Below the pieces are notes generated by a model, which saw only the letters and a list, made by a program, of their open reading frames with translations, had not been told where the DNA came from and did no database searches. 6,376 bases of DNA, taken from the NCBI GenBank assembly GCA_027046105.1, contig JALTZQ010000015.1:1-6376 (forward strand). The letters run 5' to 3'. The DNA comes from Pyrodictiaceae archaeon. Its GTDB lineage: Archaea > Thermoproteota > Thermoprotei_A > Sulfolobales > Pyrodictiaceae. Shown here piece after piece: positions 5,817 through 6,376 of this stretch (the stretch's first letter is position 1; each line of letters starts with the position of its first letter). Position numbers and translations under genes: made by a program.

Positions 5817-6376
5817 TTAACCTTCTCCATGAAGTGCCTTGTAGGCGTGTGGTCTCGGACTTATTGTCACGGTGTACTGGTTTGGGCTTGTTGGGTCTAC
5901 CTCGATGTAGATCTTGTAGGGCCTGCAATCTGTGAAGGTGTGAGGTGGGAAGGCCTACACGTCTATTAGGATAGTATGGTCGAGTATCCCTGGCATCCTC
6001 TGCTATAGCTCTTGGTAGTCAACTAGGGGGAGAGCATAGTAGACTAGTCTTCTCCCAGTATGCTTCTCGAGGGCTATTGAGGTCTGTAGGAGGGCGAGGT
6101 GCTGGGTCATACAGTTTGCGAGCCAGCGGACTTCTAAGCTCCTCCAGTATCCTTCCTGCCTCTCTGCTGCAGCATCTGGGATCCCTGTTGTGCAGAGCTG
6201 TGGGTTGTAGCAGCGTCTTGGCGGTGTCGCTATCTGGTAAGTGTAGACCTGAGTTCTGTTCAGCGTTGTAGTTCGTATTGGCTGCTTTGAACTGTAGAGC
6301 TATCATTATCCTGCCGGAACCGTTTATGGAGACGTCTAGGCTGTTTTCGCTTCTTGCTTGGTTGTATAGCCTACCG
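5817..6376 (-). pseudogene. Decayed gene, 3' part, with a frameshift and two amber codons; family unknown
   Basis: Reading leftwards from the window edge, one reverse frame encodes ENSLDVSINGSGRIMIALQF and on to NTNYN. The next frame (+1) takes over near 6262 with LNRTQVYTYQIATPP, CYNPQLC, GYWRSLEVRWLANCMTQHLA and VYYALPLVDYQEL; then TAG at 6003-6005, QRMPGILDHTILIDV, TAG at 5955-5957, and AFPPHTFTDCRPYKIYIEVD through SPRPHAYK to TAA at 5817-5819. The joined product is about 185 residues and continues beyond the right edge. Each TAG would be restored to CAG (Gln) by one C-to-T reversal, giving ELQQRM and DVQAFPP. A beta-rich pattern, several cysteines and many Thr/Asn/Tyr suggest a secreted or surface protein, but I do not recognise it. 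The intact 95-codon frame at 6019-6306 is only the first frame running past the shift, not a gene. Confidence 0.5.

Noticed and set aside
5955..6005. Amber codons read as pyrrolysine
   Set aside because: Nothing in the window supports a pyrrolysine system, and both sites are simply explained as mutated CAG in a gene that also has a frameshift.
6019..6306. Intact 95-codon reverse-strand frame as a separate gene
   Set aside because: Only its upstream part looks like protein; after about 6262 the neighbouring frame carries the protein-like sequence.

Overview
The window looks like a hyperthermophilic crenarchaeon, probably of the Desulfurococcales/Pyrodictiaceae type. This is inferred, not proven. 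The support is: codon use rich in AGG, ATA and CTA; archaeal TATA boxes (CTTTTTATT, TTATATAT, TATTTTTA) about 26 bases ahead of plausible RNA starts; GTG/TTG/ATG starts; a surface protein with a Thr/Val stalk and a C-terminal membrane anchor, as in S-layer stalk proteins; a COG1672-type archaeal ATPase; and an AbrB/PIN VapBC pair.

Left part (1-2940, all minus strand): an envelope locus. A TATA box at 2928-2938 drives a small signal-anchored exoprotein (2392-2886). Only a few bases later comes a 557-residue secreted, membrane-anchored multidomain protein (703-2376), followed after 77 bases by a multispanning membrane protein that runs off the left edge (1-625). The first two probably form one cell-surface assembly.

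Middle (2941-4568, minus strand): a broken or frameshifted Pcc1-like gene (2977-3238) with its own TATA box, a gap of about 280 bases with only weak coding hints, and an intact stand-alone archaeal ATPase (3534-4568).

Right part (4569-6376): about 500 bases that may be a decayed gene on the plus strand, ending in a CCCGGG-rich, inverted-repeat-bearing promoter; then vapB and vapC (plus strand, overlapping by 26 bases); then, convergent to them, a decayed gene on the minus strand (5817-6376) with one frameshift and two amber codons that each look like a mutated CAG.

Overall the left third is an ordinary but poorly characterised surface operon. The rest has the look of an accessory region under turnover: ATPase, toxin-antitoxin pair and several gene remnants. 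No RNA gene, CRISPR array or insertion sequence was seen.
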